The notes: generated by a model not told the origin, from the sequence alone. Positions 44,634 through 54,962 are shown, numbered from the stretch's first letter. The stretch: 64,000 nucleotides of DNA from Bacteroidales bacterium (GCA_029210585.1 JARGFP010000002.1:248001-312000); one strand, 5' to 3'. Translations and numbers: made by a program.

Positions 44634-47233
44634 CACTTAACGATCTCCAGGCAGGTGAATCCGCCGTGATCAGACAGATCCACGGATCAGGGGCATTCAG
44701 GAAACGGATCACGGAAATGGGATTCGTTAAGGGACAGCCTGTGACCGTAGTGAAGTCTGCCCCATTCCAGGGCCCCATTGAATTCCGGATCATGTCGGGA
44801 ACCGTATCCCTGCGCCGCAGCGAGGCGATGCTCATCGATGTATCAGTGGCCGTGGCGGAGAAAGAACTCGAGATTTTCCCCTTTGAACCGATTTTCAGGG
44901 AAAGCACGATAGGGCCTGATACTTCCAGGAACCAAAAGAAAATTACGGTCGCCCTGCTGGGGAATCCCAACAGTGGCAAAACAACGTTGTATAACAGGCT
45001 GTCCCGTTCAAATGAACGCGTAGCCAATTATTCCGGTGTCACCGTTGGTATAAAGGAAACCACCTTTTCATACAAAGGATATGATATTTCGTTTACTGAC
45101 CTTCCGGGCACCTATTCGCTTTCGGCCTATTCCGAAGACGAGGTGATCGTCAGGGAATTCCTGAACAAAGTTCGTCCCGATATCGTTGTGAACGTGGTGG
45201 ATGCCGGGAATCCCGAACGTCACATGTACCTTACCACCCAGCTGATCGATATGGGGGTGCAGGTAATCATGGCCCTGAACATGTACGACGACCTGAAGGC
45301 ACGCGGTGACCAGCTGGACATCTCCAAACTGGGGGAACTTATCGGGATACCCATCGTACCCACCATCGGCAGGCACGGGAAGGGTGTATTCAGGTTGCTG
45401 AACCGCATTATCAAGGTGTACGAGGACCGTGAACCGGTGATCCGGCATATCCATATCAACTATGGCAAAGAGCTGGAACAGTCGATCGACCGGATCGAGG
45501 CAGAGCTGGAACGGTTCAGTGAAGAACTCAAGGGCCAGCACCTGCGTTATTACGCTGTGCGTTTGCTGGAGCGGGACGATTACTGCCTGCACAAACTTGC
45601 CCGGTTCGAAGATTTTGAGGACATCAGGCCGGTGATTACAGATGAAATCAACCGGTTGGATTCGCTTTTCAGGGAGGATACCGAAACGCTGATTTCCAAC
45701 CGCCGGTACGCCTTCGTCTCGGGAGCCCTGCGTGAAACCTACAAAAAGGGTACGCGCGACCGTGCATTGTCGCGGACCCAGAAAATCGACAGGGTGCTGA
45801 CGCATAAATATTTCGGGTTCCTTATTTTTATGCTGATCCTATTTGGTATGTTTCACGCCACGTTCTCTCTCGGGCAGTACCCGATGAACTGGATCGAGGC
45901 CGGTGTCGATCTCCTGGGGCGTGGCATGACCGATTTGATTCCTGCCGGTATGGTTCGGGATTTTTTTGTGGATGGCGTGATCGGCGGGGTAGGAGGTGTC
46001 ATTGTTTTCCTGCCGAATATCCTGATCCTGTTTTTCATCATTTCGCTCATGGAAGATACGGGATACATGGCACGTACCGCCTATATCATGGACCGCGTGA
46101 TGCACATTTTCGGTCTCCATGGAAAATCATTTATTCCCCTGGTAATGGGGTTTGGCTGCAATGTTCCCGCGATCATGGCCACCAGGATGCTGGAGAACAG
46201 GCGGGACAGGATCCTCACCATGCTGATCATCCCCTTTATGTCGTGCAGTGCCAGGTTGCCCGTGTATATCCTTGTTGCAGGAGCTGTTTTTCCCGGGCAG
46301 GCAGGCAATGTGATCTTCCTGATGTACCTGATTGGTATCCTGTTTTCCGTGGTGATGGCCATGATCTTCAAAACCACACTGTTCCGGAAAAGCGAGGCCC
46401 CTTTCGTGATGGAACTCCCGCCATACAGGGCACCAGGATTTCGCGTGGTGGTGAAGCACATGTGGCTCAAGGGTGCACTTTACCTGAAAAAAATGGGCGG
46501 CGTGATCCTGGTGGCTTCCGTGATCATCTGGGCGCTCGGGTATTTCCCGCGGGACGTGGTGATGTCGCGGGATTATGACCAGTTGATTGCCCGCGAAAAA
46601 GCTGAACTTGAAACGCTCCAGGCAACAGGAGATCCCGGCACGACGGATGCGGGGCAGGAGGTGCCCGGTGGTTCAGAAGTAAAGGAAGGTGGAGATACCG
46701 GGGAAAATGAATATTCCGTTCGGGAGACAGAAGAAGATAGAGCCTCGGAACTGGTTAGCCGCAAGCAGGAAGAGATCCGGGACCTTCAGTTCGCCCGGGC
46801 GAATGAGCAGCAGGCCGGTTCTTACATCGGGATGCTGGGACATGCCATTGAGCCGGTGATCCGGCCACTCGGATTCGACTGGAAAATGGGAGTCAGCCTG
46901 CTGGCCGGCTTTGCTGCCAAGGAGGTGGTGGTGAGCACTATGGGCGTGCTGTACCAGGTAAGTGAGAGTGAAGAAAATACGGTTTCCCTGCAGGAAAAAC
47001 TGAGAAACCAGGTGTATACCGAAGGAGAAAAAGAGGGCCAGAAGGTTTACAATCCGTTGTCTGGTTTCAGCTTCCTGATATTTGTATTATTGTATCTTCC
47101 CTGTGTTTCCGTTATTGCGACAGTGGGAAGGGAATCGGGCAGCTGGAAGTGGTCTGCTTTCGTGGTATTCTACACCACTTTCCTGGCATGGTTCGCAAGT
47201 TTTTGTCTATATCAAATAGGTTCTCTATTTTAG
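44630..47233 (+). CDS. feoB: Ferrous iron transport protein FeoA-FeoB fusion
   Basis: An 867-residue protein starting at a TTG that overlaps the upstream stop (TTGA). Residues 1-80 are FeoA-like (NDLQAGESAVIRQI, RKRITEMGFVKGQPVTV). The G domain follows: LLGNPNSGKTTLYNRL near 106, the switch region NYSGVTVGIKETTF, DLPGTYSL near 152 and NMYDD near 215. The membrane part (about 400-867) has two gate repeats, including GFGCNVPAIMATR near 507 and FAAKEVVVSTMGVLY near 763. An extra Glu/Gly-rich loop of about 60 residues sits near 665-725. It imports Fe(II). Confidence 0.95.
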   Translation: MTLNDLQAGESAVIRQIHGSGAFRKRITEMGFVKGQPVTVVKSAPFQGPIEFRIMSGTVSLRRSEAMLIDVSVAVAEKELEIFPFEPIFRESTIGPDTSRNQKKITVALLGNPNSGKTTLYNRLSRSNERVANYSGVTVGIKETTFSYKGYDISFTDLPGTYSLSAYSEDEVIVREFLNKVRPDIVVNVVDAGNPERHMYLTTQLIDMGVQVIMALNMYDDLKARGDQLDISKLGELIGIPIVPTIGRHGKGVFRLLNRIIKVYEDREPVIRHIHINYGKELEQSIDRIEAELERFSEELKGQHLRYYAVRLLERDDYCLHKLARFEDFEDIRPVITDEINRLDSLFREDTETLISNRRYAFVSGALRETYKKGTRDRALSRTQKIDRVLTHKYFGFLIFMLILFGMFHATFSLGQYPMNWIEAGVDLLGRGMTDLIPAGMVRDFFVDGVIGGVGGVIVFLPNILILFFIISLMEDTGYMARTAYIMDRVMHIFGLHGKSFIPLVMGFGCNVPAIMATRMLENRRDRILTMLIIPFMSCSARLPVYILVAGAVFPGQAGNVIFLMYLIGILFSVVMAMIFKTTLFRKSEAPFVMELPPYRAPGFRVVVKHMWLKGALYLKKMGGVILVASVIIWALGYFPRDVVMSRDYDQLIAREKAELETLQATGDPGTTDAGQEVPGGSEVKEGGDTGENEYSVRETEEDRASELVSRKQEEIRDLQFARANEQQAGSYIGMLGHAIEPVIRPLGFDWKMGVSLLAGFAAKEVVVSTMGVLYQVSESEENTVSLQEKLRNQVYTEGEKEGQKVYNPLSGFSFLIFVLLYLPCVSVIATVGRESGSWKWSAFVVFYTTFLAWFASFCLYQIGSLF

Positions 47234-47382
47234 TGGACCGAAATTTTGCCGGCCGGAAAAAGATGAAACGATGAAGCGGGCGAAGAAAACTTTATTGATA
47301 TACGTATGATTGTTTCATTCCTGGTGACAGGTAATGTTCGAAAATTTTGATGATGCACTCCGGCCCTGATATAAATATTTAA

Positions 47383-50300
47383 ATGATTCAGATGAAAATA
47401 CTGAAAAGACTATCCTTCCTGATTGGCATGCCTTTTACGGGCATTCTGCTGATGATGCTGATCATATCCATGGCCCTTGCAACATTCATTGAGAGTGCAC
47501 AGGGAACAAACGCAGCATGGGCAGTCATTTATGATGCCTGGTGGTTCGAACTGCTGTTTGCGCTGGTCCTTGTGAACCTGGTGGGCAACGTATTCAGGAT
47601 GAAGCTTTACAGGCGGTCCAAGCTGACAGTATTTGTATTTCACATTGCCTTTGCACTCATTATTATCGGGGGCGGAATCTCACGTTATTTTGCCGTGGAA
47701 GGAATGATGCATATCAGGGAAGGGTCCATGTCGGGGACATTGATCAGTGATGATACGTATATGAATGTAATGGTCAGTGACGGGGAGAACAAGCTCACTG
47801 ATACGGAGAAAGTACGGCTTTCGGTACTCACTCCCGGAAAATTCAGGTGGAGTGGCGAACTGAATGGCAGGAAGATCAGGATCAGGTCCGCGGACTATAT
47901 AAAAAACGCCGTTGTACAGTATGTGGCAGCGCCAGGCGGAGAGCCATACATGCAGATGGTGATGCTGGCCGGACGGCAGGTCAACGTGGGACTCACCAGC
48001 GGGGAAGAGGCTGCCTACCCGGGTATATCGGTAAGTTTCAACAAGCCAGGAAGTGAGGCGGACCTCCAGGTTGTCTCGCGCGGAGAAAACCTTATCGCGG
48101 TTTCGTCCTATCCTGTTGTCATTACTGCCATGGGAGGTGCTGAGATGCAGAATTTTGCTGCCGGCGAGGAGATATTACTTGAACAACAACAATTGTATGC
48201 GGTCAACAATGTGCGCTTTGCCCTGCAGCGTTTTCTTCCCTCGGCGAAAATGAAATTTGTGGATGCAGGATCTTCCGGACAGTCGACAGGGATGGATGTT
48301 GCAAAGCTGGAGGTGTCGCTCGATGGCATGAAATCGGAGCTCTACGTGCCCGGTCAGTCCAACCTGGAAGGGGAGCCGGCCTCCATTACCATGGGATCCA
48401 CCACGATCTCGTGCGCATATGGATCAAAACACATCCAGCTGCCTTTTGTGCTGCGTCTCCAGGATTTCAGGATCGACCGCTACCCGGGATCCAACAGTCC
48501 CTCCTCTTTCGAGAGCGATGTGGAGCTGATCGATGTGGAAAAGGATATCAAAGAAGTCCACAATATTTACATGAACAATGTGCTGAAGCACCGTTTTTAC
48601 CGTTTCTACCAGTCGTCCTACGACCAGGATGAACTGGGGACCATCCTTTCGGTGAAGCGGGACGTTACCGGCACGACCATCACCTATATTGGTTATTTCC
48701 TGATGATCGCAGGAATGATCCTGGCCCTTGTTGCCAGGGGGACGCGCTTTTCGGTATTGTCGCGGGCCACGGCTGGCAAAGGGGCGAAAGTGGCGCTGGT
48801 CATTGTCGCGATGCTCATGGCGGGATCCTACGCACATGCGCAACACTATCCCGTTCCTTCTAAAGAGGATGCGGCTGCATTCGGAAAGATATGGGTACAG
48901 GGGAAAGAGGGCCGGTTCAAGCCCATGAACACCCTTTCCAGCGAAGTAATGAGGAAGGTGGTGAATGAATCACATTTTGGCGGGCACACAGCCGACCAGG
49001 TAATGCTGGGCATGATTACTTACCCGGATGAATGGAAGCAGGTCCCGATCTTTGAAGTGGACAATCCCGAACTGCACCAGATGATTGGATTCAAGGGAGC
49101 CCTGGTGAGTTTCAATGATTTCATTGTGGAGGGGCGCTATGTGCTGTCACAGGTAGTGAATGATGCATATAAAAAACGTGTTCAGGAACGCACCGATCTC
49201 GACAAGGAGGTGATGAAACTGGATGAGAAGATCAACGTGTTTTATATGGTTCAAACAGGTGCTTTGCTGAAGATTTTCCCTGATCCGTCGGCAGCTGATG
49301 GTTCGTGGCATGCTGTTTCAGACCTCCTGAATGAAGACCATACTGTTACAGATACCCTTGGACAGGTTTTCCTTCTCTATACCCGCTCCCTGCGTGAAGG
49401 AGACAGCCAGATGGCCGGCGAGATACTGGAATTTATTCAGCAGCACCAGGTGAAGAACAGCCTGCATCCGTTGGACGAATGGGTGAAAAAGGCAGAGATC
49501 CTCTATAATAAGGTCAGCCTTTACGATAAGCTGATCGGTTTTTACGGGATCTTCGGATTTCTCCTGCTTGCGCTGCAGTTTTTCAGGATCTTTCGTCCGA
49601 GGAAATGGGTGGAGTATATGTTCAGGATTGGTGTGATCCACCTTGCGGTTGGCTTTGTATTGCATACCTTCTTCCTGGGACTGCGCTGGTATGTCAGCGG
49701 TCATGCCCCGATGAGCAACGGGTATGAATCCATGATCTTTGTTTCCTGGATTTCATTGCTGGCAGGACTGGTGTTTGTGCGCAGGACCGGGTTCGCGCTT
49801 GCACTGACGGCCATCCTGTCCATGCTTTCCCTGCTGGTGGCACATATGAGCTGGATGAACCCGGATATCACCAACCTGGTACCGGTGCTGAAATCACCCT
49901 GGCTGACCATTCACGTGACAGTGATCATGGCCGGGTATGGTTTCCTGGGGATGAGCATGCTGATGGGACTGATCAACCTGGTCTTTTTTGCCATCCTGAA
50001 CCGGAAGAACCGGGTACGGATCTCCGGTGTCCTCGAGCAGGTTACCAAGGTGAACCATCTCTCGGTGATCATCGGGCTCTATTTCCTCACCATCGGGACC
50101 TTCCTGGGTGGCGTATGGGCCAATGAATCGTGGGGACGATACTGGGGCTGGGATCCGAAGGAAACCTGGGCGCTCATTTCAGTTCTGGTGTACACATTTG
50201 TTACCCATATGCACAGGTTCCCGGGAATGAAGGGGACGTATGCCTTTAACCTGGCAACGTTGCTCGGGTTTTTCTCGATTCTCATGACCTATTTCGGTGT

Positions 50301-50457
50301 GAATTATTTCCTTGGCGGAATCCATTCCTATGCAGGTGGCGTTGCATTTGCCATACCGGGCTGGATTTACCTCGTGGTGCTCGCCCTGGCAACCCTCTCT
50401 ATTATTGCATACAACAAACAGAAAGTTCTAACAAGTGATTATCTCCCTGAATCATGA
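47383..50457 (+). CDS. Cytochrome c biogenesis protein, CcsB-CcsA fusion
   Basis: A 1024-residue system II cytochrome c synthase in one chain. Residues 1-455 are CcsB/ResB-like with membrane helices near 10-35, 55-70, 78-100 and 430-450 and a large exported domain between. A second exported region (about 485-700) follows. Residues 715-1015 are CcsA-like with multiple helices and the haem-handling WWD motif NESWGRYWGWDPKETWALIS near 920. Fused CcsBA proteins are common in Bacteroidetes and Epsilonproteobacteria. No cytochrome c gene is in the window. It overlaps the next gene by four bases. Confidence 0.93.
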   Translation: MIQMKILKRLSFLIGMPFTGILLMMLIISMALATFIESAQGTNAAWAVIYDAWWFELLFALVLVNLVGNVFRMKLYRRSKLTVFVFHIAFALIIIGGGISRYFAVEGMMHIREGSMSGTLISDDTYMNVMVSDGENKLTDTEKVRLSVLTPGKFRWSGELNGRKIRIRSADYIKNAVVQYVAAPGGEPYMQMVMLAGRQVNVGLTSGEEAAYPGISVSFNKPGSEADLQVVSRGENLIAVSSYPVVITAMGGAEMQNFAAGEEILLEQQQLYAVNNVRFALQRFLPSAKMKFVDAGSSGQSTGMDVAKLEVSLDGMKSELYVPGQSNLEGEPASITMGSTTISCAYGSKHIQLPFVLRLQDFRIDRYPGSNSPSSFESDVELIDVEKDIKEVHNIYMNNVLKHRFYRFYQSSYDQDELGTILSVKRDVTGTTITYIGYFLMIAGMILALVARGTRFSVLSRATAGKGAKVALVIVAMLMAGSYAHAQHYPVPSKEDAAAFGKIWVQGKEGRFKPMNTLSSEVMRKVVNESHFGGHTADQVMLGMITYPDEWKQVPIFEVDNPELHQMIGFKGALVSFNDFIVEGRYVLSQVVNDAYKKRVQERTDLDKEVMKLDEKINVFYMVQTGALLKIFPDPSAADGSWHAVSDLLNEDHTVTDTLGQVFLLYTRSLREGDSQMAGEILEFIQQHQVKNSLHPLDEWVKKAEILYNKVSLYDKLIGFYGIFGFLLLALQFFRIFRPRKWVEYMFRIGVIHLAVGFVLHTFFLGLRWYVSGHAPMSNGYESMIFVSWISLLAGLVFVRRTGFALALTAILSMLSLLVAHMSWMNPDITNLVPVLKSPWLTIHVTVIMAGYGFLGMSMLMGLINLVFFAILNRKNRVRISGVLEQVTKVNHLSVIIGLYFLTIGTFLGGVWANESWGRYWGWDPKETWALISVLVYTFVTHMHRFPGMKGTYAFNLATLLGFFSILMTYFGVNYFLGGIHSYAGGVAFAIPGWIYLVVLALATLSIIAYNKQKVLTSDYLPES

Positions 50458-50846
50458 ATCAACTTACATTGGCAACCCCGGCCCTGTTGTTTTCAGCAAT
50501 CTCGCTGATCATGCTGGCCTACACCAACCGGTTCCTGGCTTATGCATCGCTGGTGCGGAGTCTGCACGCACGCTACCAGGAACATAAGGACAAGGTGCTG
50601 CTCTGGCAGATACAGAACCTGCGCAGGCGGCTGACACTCACTCGCGGCATGCAGGTGTTGGGCATTTCAAGCCTGCTGCTGTGCGTGGCCACCATGTTTT
50701 TCATTTATATCAACACCATTACACTTGCTGAAATCATTTTTGGCATTGCCCTCATGTTACTGATCGGATCGCTGGCGCTGCTGATTTGGGAAATACAGAT
50801 ATCCACGCGTGCGCTTGACCTGCACCTGGGCGACATGGAAGAGTAA
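50454..50846 (+). CDS. DUF2721-type membrane protein
   Basis: A 130-residue protein with a membrane helix near residues 7-30 and a hydrophobic pair near 65-110, separated by a basic helical loop (LHARYQEHKDKVLLWQIQNLRRRLTLTRGMQ). The layout matches the DUF2721 family, whose function is unknown. Its ATG overlaps the CcsBA stop (ATGA), so it is translated with it and may assist haem or cytochrome maturation; that is inference. Confidence 0.8.
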   Translation: MNQLTLATPALLFSAISLIMLAYTNRFLAYASLVRSLHARYQEHKDKVLLWQIQNLRRRLTLTRGMQVLGISSLLLCVATMFFIYINTITLAEIIFGIALMLLIGSLALLIWEIQISTRALDLHLGDMEE

Positions 50847-50877
50847 TTGAGGCAGGCAGGGAGCAGGGTTGATGGCT

Positions 50878-51525
50878 TCAGAACGGGAGTTCGTTGAGGT
50901 TGCTTCGGTCCTGTTTCCCGAAATCGATCACACAGTTCACCCTGTACCGCTTGTGTTCCCTGATGACCACGCCAACGGAGTTGAATTCAGGATTGAGTAT
51001 ATTTACGCGGTGCCCTACATTTTTCACGCCTTCGTCGATCAGCAACGTGATCACAATGTCGATAGCACTGGCATGCCCGTATGAAGCATTTTCCCCTACG
51101 TTGGAATACGGGGCACCCATGAAGGGTTCGAACCGTTTTTCAAATCCCTTGTGTCCGACGTGACCCGTGCGTCCTGATTCCGTTGCATGACCTTGCGCGA
51201 TGCCCGTGAGATCCTCTTCGGGGATCAGTAAAGGAAGTCCTTTTACTTTCCGCAGGTCCCTGTAAAGTGAACGCAGGTAGGAACTGTTCTCTGTACCATT
51301 GGATGCAACATAGGCATCAAGCAGTGTTTCGGCAAACAGGTTGCCGTCGAGCCTGGCCAGGTTCATGAAAAACACCACCTTTTTTTCCTCATCGGAGTAA
51401 TATGAAAACGCTGCTGCTGTGTTTGCTTTTTCGAGTATTTCAGGATCCCACTGTTCCCTGACCGCTGACTGGCCCGGTGCAATGGTGCTGCAAAAAAGCA
51501 ATATGACTGAAACGATGTTTTTCAT
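50878..51525 (-). CDS. CAP-domain (SCP/PR-1 superfamily) secreted protein
   Basis: A 215-residue protein with a signal peptide (MKNIVSVILLFCSTIAPGQS) and a CAP domain. The domain residues include LARLDGNLFAETLLDAYV near 57, HATESGRTGHVGHKGFEKRF near 113-132, SNVGENASYG near 139 and GHRVNILNPEFNSVGVVI near 170. The two conserved His and Glu residues of the CAP pocket are present. Bacterial members are mostly uncharacterised surface or periplasmic proteins. It is convergent with the DUF2721 gene. Confidence 0.88.
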   Translation of the reverse strand: MKNIVSVILLFCSTIAPGQSAVREQWDPEILEKANTAAAFSYYSDEEKKVVFFMNLARLDGNLFAETLLDAYVASNGTENSSYLRSLYRDLRKVKGLPLLIPEEDLTGIAQGHATESGRTGHVGHKGFEKRFEPFMGAPYSNVGENASYGHASAIDIVITLLIDEGVKNVGHRVNILNPEFNSVGVVIREHKRYRVNCVIDFGKQDRSNLNELPF

Positions 51526-51679
51526 GCCTGGTTCCTCTCAATTTTCTGTTTAACCGGTAAAGGTCTTCAAAGGCTGCGGTCCTTCTGCCGGATCATTTAT
51601 TCAAGTACATCCTGAATTACAACATCCGGGATTGTTCCGAAGTTCATATCATGTAACGGAAAAAAAACACATGATTGGT

Positions 51680-51832
51680 CTACCTGGCATTGATCTTATG
51701 CGGATTGCGGATCATATAGATATCGTAATCGGTGAATGCCCTGAAGCCGACTTCACTGCCGCCCATGTCCAGTTCTTCCCAGAGCAGGAAGAGCTGTTCG
51801 TAATCCCCTGTCCGATACTCCCTGAAAACCAT
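51680..51832 (-). pseudogene. N-terminal fragment of a GNAT acetyltransferase
   Basis: A 50-codon frame begins MVFREYRTGDYEQLFLLWEEL, the typical first strand and helix of GNAT acetyltransferases, and stops after about 50 residues before the acetyl-CoA-binding motif. It starts five bases after the NfeD-protease stop, so it would be co-transcribed. Truncated gene; no continuation is visible downstream. Confidence 0.5.
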
Positions 51833-51837
51833 AGAAA

Positions 51838-53406
51838 CTATACTTTTACCACGTAAACCTGGCCTGTTTCGTAGCGCAGGATCTTTACTTTTTCTCCCTT
51901 GCTGATGTAGCCGAATTCTGCCTTGGCATCATAGATTTCGCCGTCTATCAGTACCCTTCCCGAGGGACGCAACACCGTGTATGCCTCCCCGGTCTTTCCC
52001 ACCAGTGTTTTCTGTTTTGCGTCCACGCCCAGGTAGCCATTTTCAACCTTCTGGTCGGTACCCAGTACCAGAGATGCAAAAGAAGTAGTGCTGAGCACCT
52101 TGCTGGCGGTCCATATGGAGGCGATGAGTCCAAGCATTGCCGAAAGTACCACTACGCCAAATGCTTTCATCAGGACATTGATGCCCTCACCGGTAAATTC
52201 AAAATCCCTTACTACTTCGTTGTCCACCATACTGAGAGCCAGGCCTGTTACCAGGGCAATGATCCCGGCCACTCCCGCGACGCCAAAGCCCGGGATGGCG
52301 AATATTTCCACCAGCATCAGTATGATCCCGGCCAGAAAAATGAGGAACTCCCAGTATTCCGCGAGCCCTTCCAGGTACAAGGGGGCAAAGTAAAGCAGTG
52401 CGGCGATGGCTGCCGCAATGATCGGGAATCCTACGCCTGGCGACTGCAGTTCAAAGTATATTCCCCCGATAATGATCATGATGAGGATTCCTGAGACGAA
52501 GGGATTGATCAGCAGCCCGATGATCCTGTCCATGGTGGTGGGTTCATAACTTTTCAGGGTATACTCTTCGATACCAATGTTTTCCAGGAGTTCCGGGATG
52601 CTATTGACGATCCCTTCGCAGTACCCATTCTCCATTGCTTCCGTGGCAGTGAAGGTAAGTACCTGGCCCGTATCGATGACGTTTTCCACGAACAACCTGG
52701 GATCCACCATTGCTTCAGCGATATCGGGATTTCTTTTCCACACCAGGGTGGTGTCGCCATTCACGATCAGCGTGTCCTTCCCTTGTGCTTCGGCGGTGGC
52801 ACGCATGGTGGCGCGCATATAGGACTGGAACTTGTCGGGCACCTGTTCGCCCGACTGGTTAACCACGGTGGCGGCACCGATCTTGGCACCGGGTTTCATA
52901 TAGATGCGGTCGCAGGCGATGGAGATCAGGGCGCCTGCTGATGCGGCATTGTCGTTGATAAACACATACACAGGGATTTTTGCATTCAGCAGGAAGGTAC
53001 GGATGGAGTCGGCAGCACCGACCTCTCCCCCGTAGGTATTCATGTCGATGATCACCAGGTCGGCATCCAGTGAATCGGCCTCTGCGAAGGCCAGTTTCGT
53101 GGTGCGCCAGATGGGTGCAGCGATCATCTCCTTGATGTCGAATACGTACACCAGTGGTTGCTCCTTTTCTTCTGCCAGGGAAACCGGGCCGGGCGGCAGC
53201 ACTGCAGTATCTGTCGCACCTGGCAGTCCGAATGAAGTATCCGTTGTTCCGGGTGACCTCATTGAAGTATCCTGTGAATCGGGATCCTGTTCTGGCTGCT
53301 GCGGGGACAGGTCAGCCAGTGCAGGTGACTGCGATGAATTATATTGCTGTGCATGCATGCCTGCAGCAAGGATGACTATGAACAGTATGTAAAGTTTCTT
53401 TCTCAT
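51838..53406 (-). CDS. NfeD-family membrane serine protease (ClpP-class)
   Basis: A 522-residue protein starting at the ATG at 53406, giving a signal peptide MRKKLYILFIVILAAGMHAQ. The frame continues upstream, but without protein-like character. Residues 20-80 are a Pro/Thr/Asp-rich linker with imperfect repeats (GTTDTSFGLPGATDTAVLPPG). A ClpP-like domain (about 88-290) has IDMNTYGGEVGAAD and the catalytic Ser in NDNAASAGALIS. Four or more membrane helices (about 305-430) precede the C-terminal OB-fold NfeD domain (about 455-522). Partners are usually stomatin-like proteins, but none is adjacent. Confidence 0.91.
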   Translation of the reverse strand: MRKKLYILFIVILAAGMHAQQYNSSQSPALADLSPQQPEQDPDSQDTSMRSPGTTDTSFGLPGATDTAVLPPGPVSLAEEKEQPLVYVFDIKEMIAAPIWRTTKLAFAEADSLDADLVIIDMNTYGGEVGAADSIRTFLLNAKIPVYVFINDNAASAGALISIACDRIYMKPGAKIGAATVVNQSGEQVPDKFQSYMRATMRATAEAQGKDTLIVNGDTTLVWKRNPDIAEAMVDPRLFVENVIDTGQVLTFTATEAMENGYCEGIVNSIPELLENIGIEEYTLKSYEPTTMDRIIGLLINPFVSGILIMIIIGGIYFELQSPGVGFPIIAAAIAALLYFAPLYLEGLAEYWEFLIFLAGIILMLVEIFAIPGFGVAGVAGIIALVTGLALSMVDNEVVRDFEFTGEGINVLMKAFGVVVLSAMLGLIASIWTASKVLSTTSFASLVLGTDQKVENGYLGVDAKQKTLVGKTGEAYTVLRPSGRVLIDGEIYDAKAEFGYISKGEKVKILRYETGQVYVVKV

Positions 53407-53582
53407 ATGCTTTTTTCTGTTGGAATAAAAATACAACAAATAATTGAGTTGTGTACCTGTGTTGGATACCACCTCCGTGTAACGCAGATCACTTGTTGTG
53501 ACCGGAATATTCGCCAACTCCGAAGCAGGGTGGATACATGGAACAATACGGATGATTGGTCTGATATTCTTATTTTTTCCGT

Positions 53583-53590
53583 TAAATTTG
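53583..53590 (+). promoter_or_regulatory. -7 promoter element of purB
   Basis: TAAATTTG, a perfect TAnnTTTG match 17 bases before the purB start. No well-spaced TTTG -33 element is seen; TTGG lies 23 bases upstream. Confidence 0.4.
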
Positions 53591-53607
53591 TGGTTTAACA
53601 TGAAATT

Positions 53608-54951
53608 ATGAGCTTACAAACGTTGATGGCCATCTCTCCCGTGGACGGACGATACAGGTCGAAGGTGGCGATTCTGGAAACATTTTTTTCTGAATACGGA
53701 CTGATCAAATACAGGCTCCGGGTGGAGGTGGAATATTTTATTGCACTCGTGGAGGTGGGAATCCCCCAGTTGTATGATTTTCCAAGGGATTCCTATGAAG
53801 ACCTGCGGAAGATCTATTCCGCATTCACGGCAGAAGATGCAGAGAAGGTGAAGGAGATCGAATCCGTGACCAATCATGATGTGAAGGCGGTGGAGTATTA
53901 CCTGAAGGAGCAGTTCAGGCAACTGGACCTGGAGGCGTTCGGTGAATTCATCCATTTCGGACTCACCTCCCAGGACATTAATAATACAGCGGTGCCGCTT
54001 TCATTCAAGCATGCCCTGGACAAAGTGTATTACCCGGCAATGGAAGACCTGATCGAACAGATCGAACACCTTGCTGCGGAGTGGCTGGAACTCCCTATGC
54101 TGGCCCGCACCCATGGGCAGCCTGCCTCACCAACACGGCTGGGGAAAGAGCTCAGGGTGTTTACTTCGCGGATCGATGAGCAGCTTACCCGCCTGGAGGA
54201 GATCGCTGTGCCGGCAAAGTTTGGCGGAGCAACGGGGAACATGAATGCCCATGTGGTGGCCTATCCTGACATTGACTGGTTTGCTTTTGGCGAGGAGTTG
54301 CTGGCCAATGCATTCATGCTGAAGCGGTCGTGGCCCACCACGCAGATCGAGCATTATGATAACCTGGCTGCCATGTTCCATGCCATGTCGCGGATCAATA
54401 CCATCCTGATCGACTTTTCGAGGGATGTCTGGACTTACATCTCCATGGAGTATTTCAGGCAGAAGATCAAGAAAGGAGAAGTGGGTTCATCGGCCATGCC
54501 ACACAAGGTCAACCCCATCGATTTTGAAAATGCAGAAGGTAATCTTGGAGTGGCCAACGCGCTTTTTGAGCACCTTGCCGCGAAATTGCCTGTCTCCAGG
54601 CTGCAGCGCGACCTGACAGATTCAACGGTATTGCGGAACATTGGTGTGCCGTTTGCACATACGCTCATCGCTGTGGATTCACTGCTGAAAGGGTTGAAAA
54701 AGCTGGTGGTGAACGAGGAAGCGATCCGCGCCGACCTGGAGAACAACTGGGCAGTGGTGGCCGAAGCGATCCAGACCATTCTGCGGCGCGAGGGGGTGCC
54801 CAAACCTTACGAGACACTTCTGGAGCTGACCCGCAAAAATACTAAGATCACGCAAGAGGCAATCAGCGACTTCATCGATACGTTAGATGTACGTAAAGAG
54901 GTGAAGGCTGAGTTGAAAAAGATCACACCGATGAATTACACCGGGTTGTAA
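53608..54951 (+). CDS. purB: Adenylosuccinate lyase
   Basis: Acts twice in purine synthesis, on SAICAR and on adenylosuccinate, releasing fumarate. A 447-residue protein with the superfamily signature GSSAMPHKVNPIDFENAEGN near residue 292, the N-terminal SPVDGRYRSKV and the catalytic-His region RTHGQPASPTRLGKE near 168. Length is normal and it begins with an ATG. It lies 11 bases before the ABC exporter gene. Confidence 0.96.
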   Translation: MSLQTLMAISPVDGRYRSKVAILETFFSEYGLIKYRLRVEVEYFIALVEVGIPQLYDFPRDSYEDLRKIYSAFTAEDAEKVKEIESVTNHDVKAVEYYLKEQFRQLDLEAFGEFIHFGLTSQDINNTAVPLSFKHALDKVYYPAMEDLIEQIEHLAAEWLELPMLARTHGQPASPTRLGKELRVFTSRIDEQLTRLEEIAVPAKFGGATGNMNAHVVAYPDIDWFAFGEELLANAFMLKRSWPTTQIEHYDNLAAMFHAMSRINTILIDFSRDVWTYISMEYFRQKIKKGEVGSSAMPHKVNPIDFENAEGNLGVANALFEHLAAKLPVSRLQRDLTDSTVLRNIGVPFAHTLIAVDSLLKGLKKLVVNEEAIRADLENNWAVVAEAIQTILRREGVPKPYETLLELTRKNTKITQEAISDFIDTLDVRKEVKAELKKITPMNYTGL

Positions 54952-54962
54952 CCCGATTCTGT

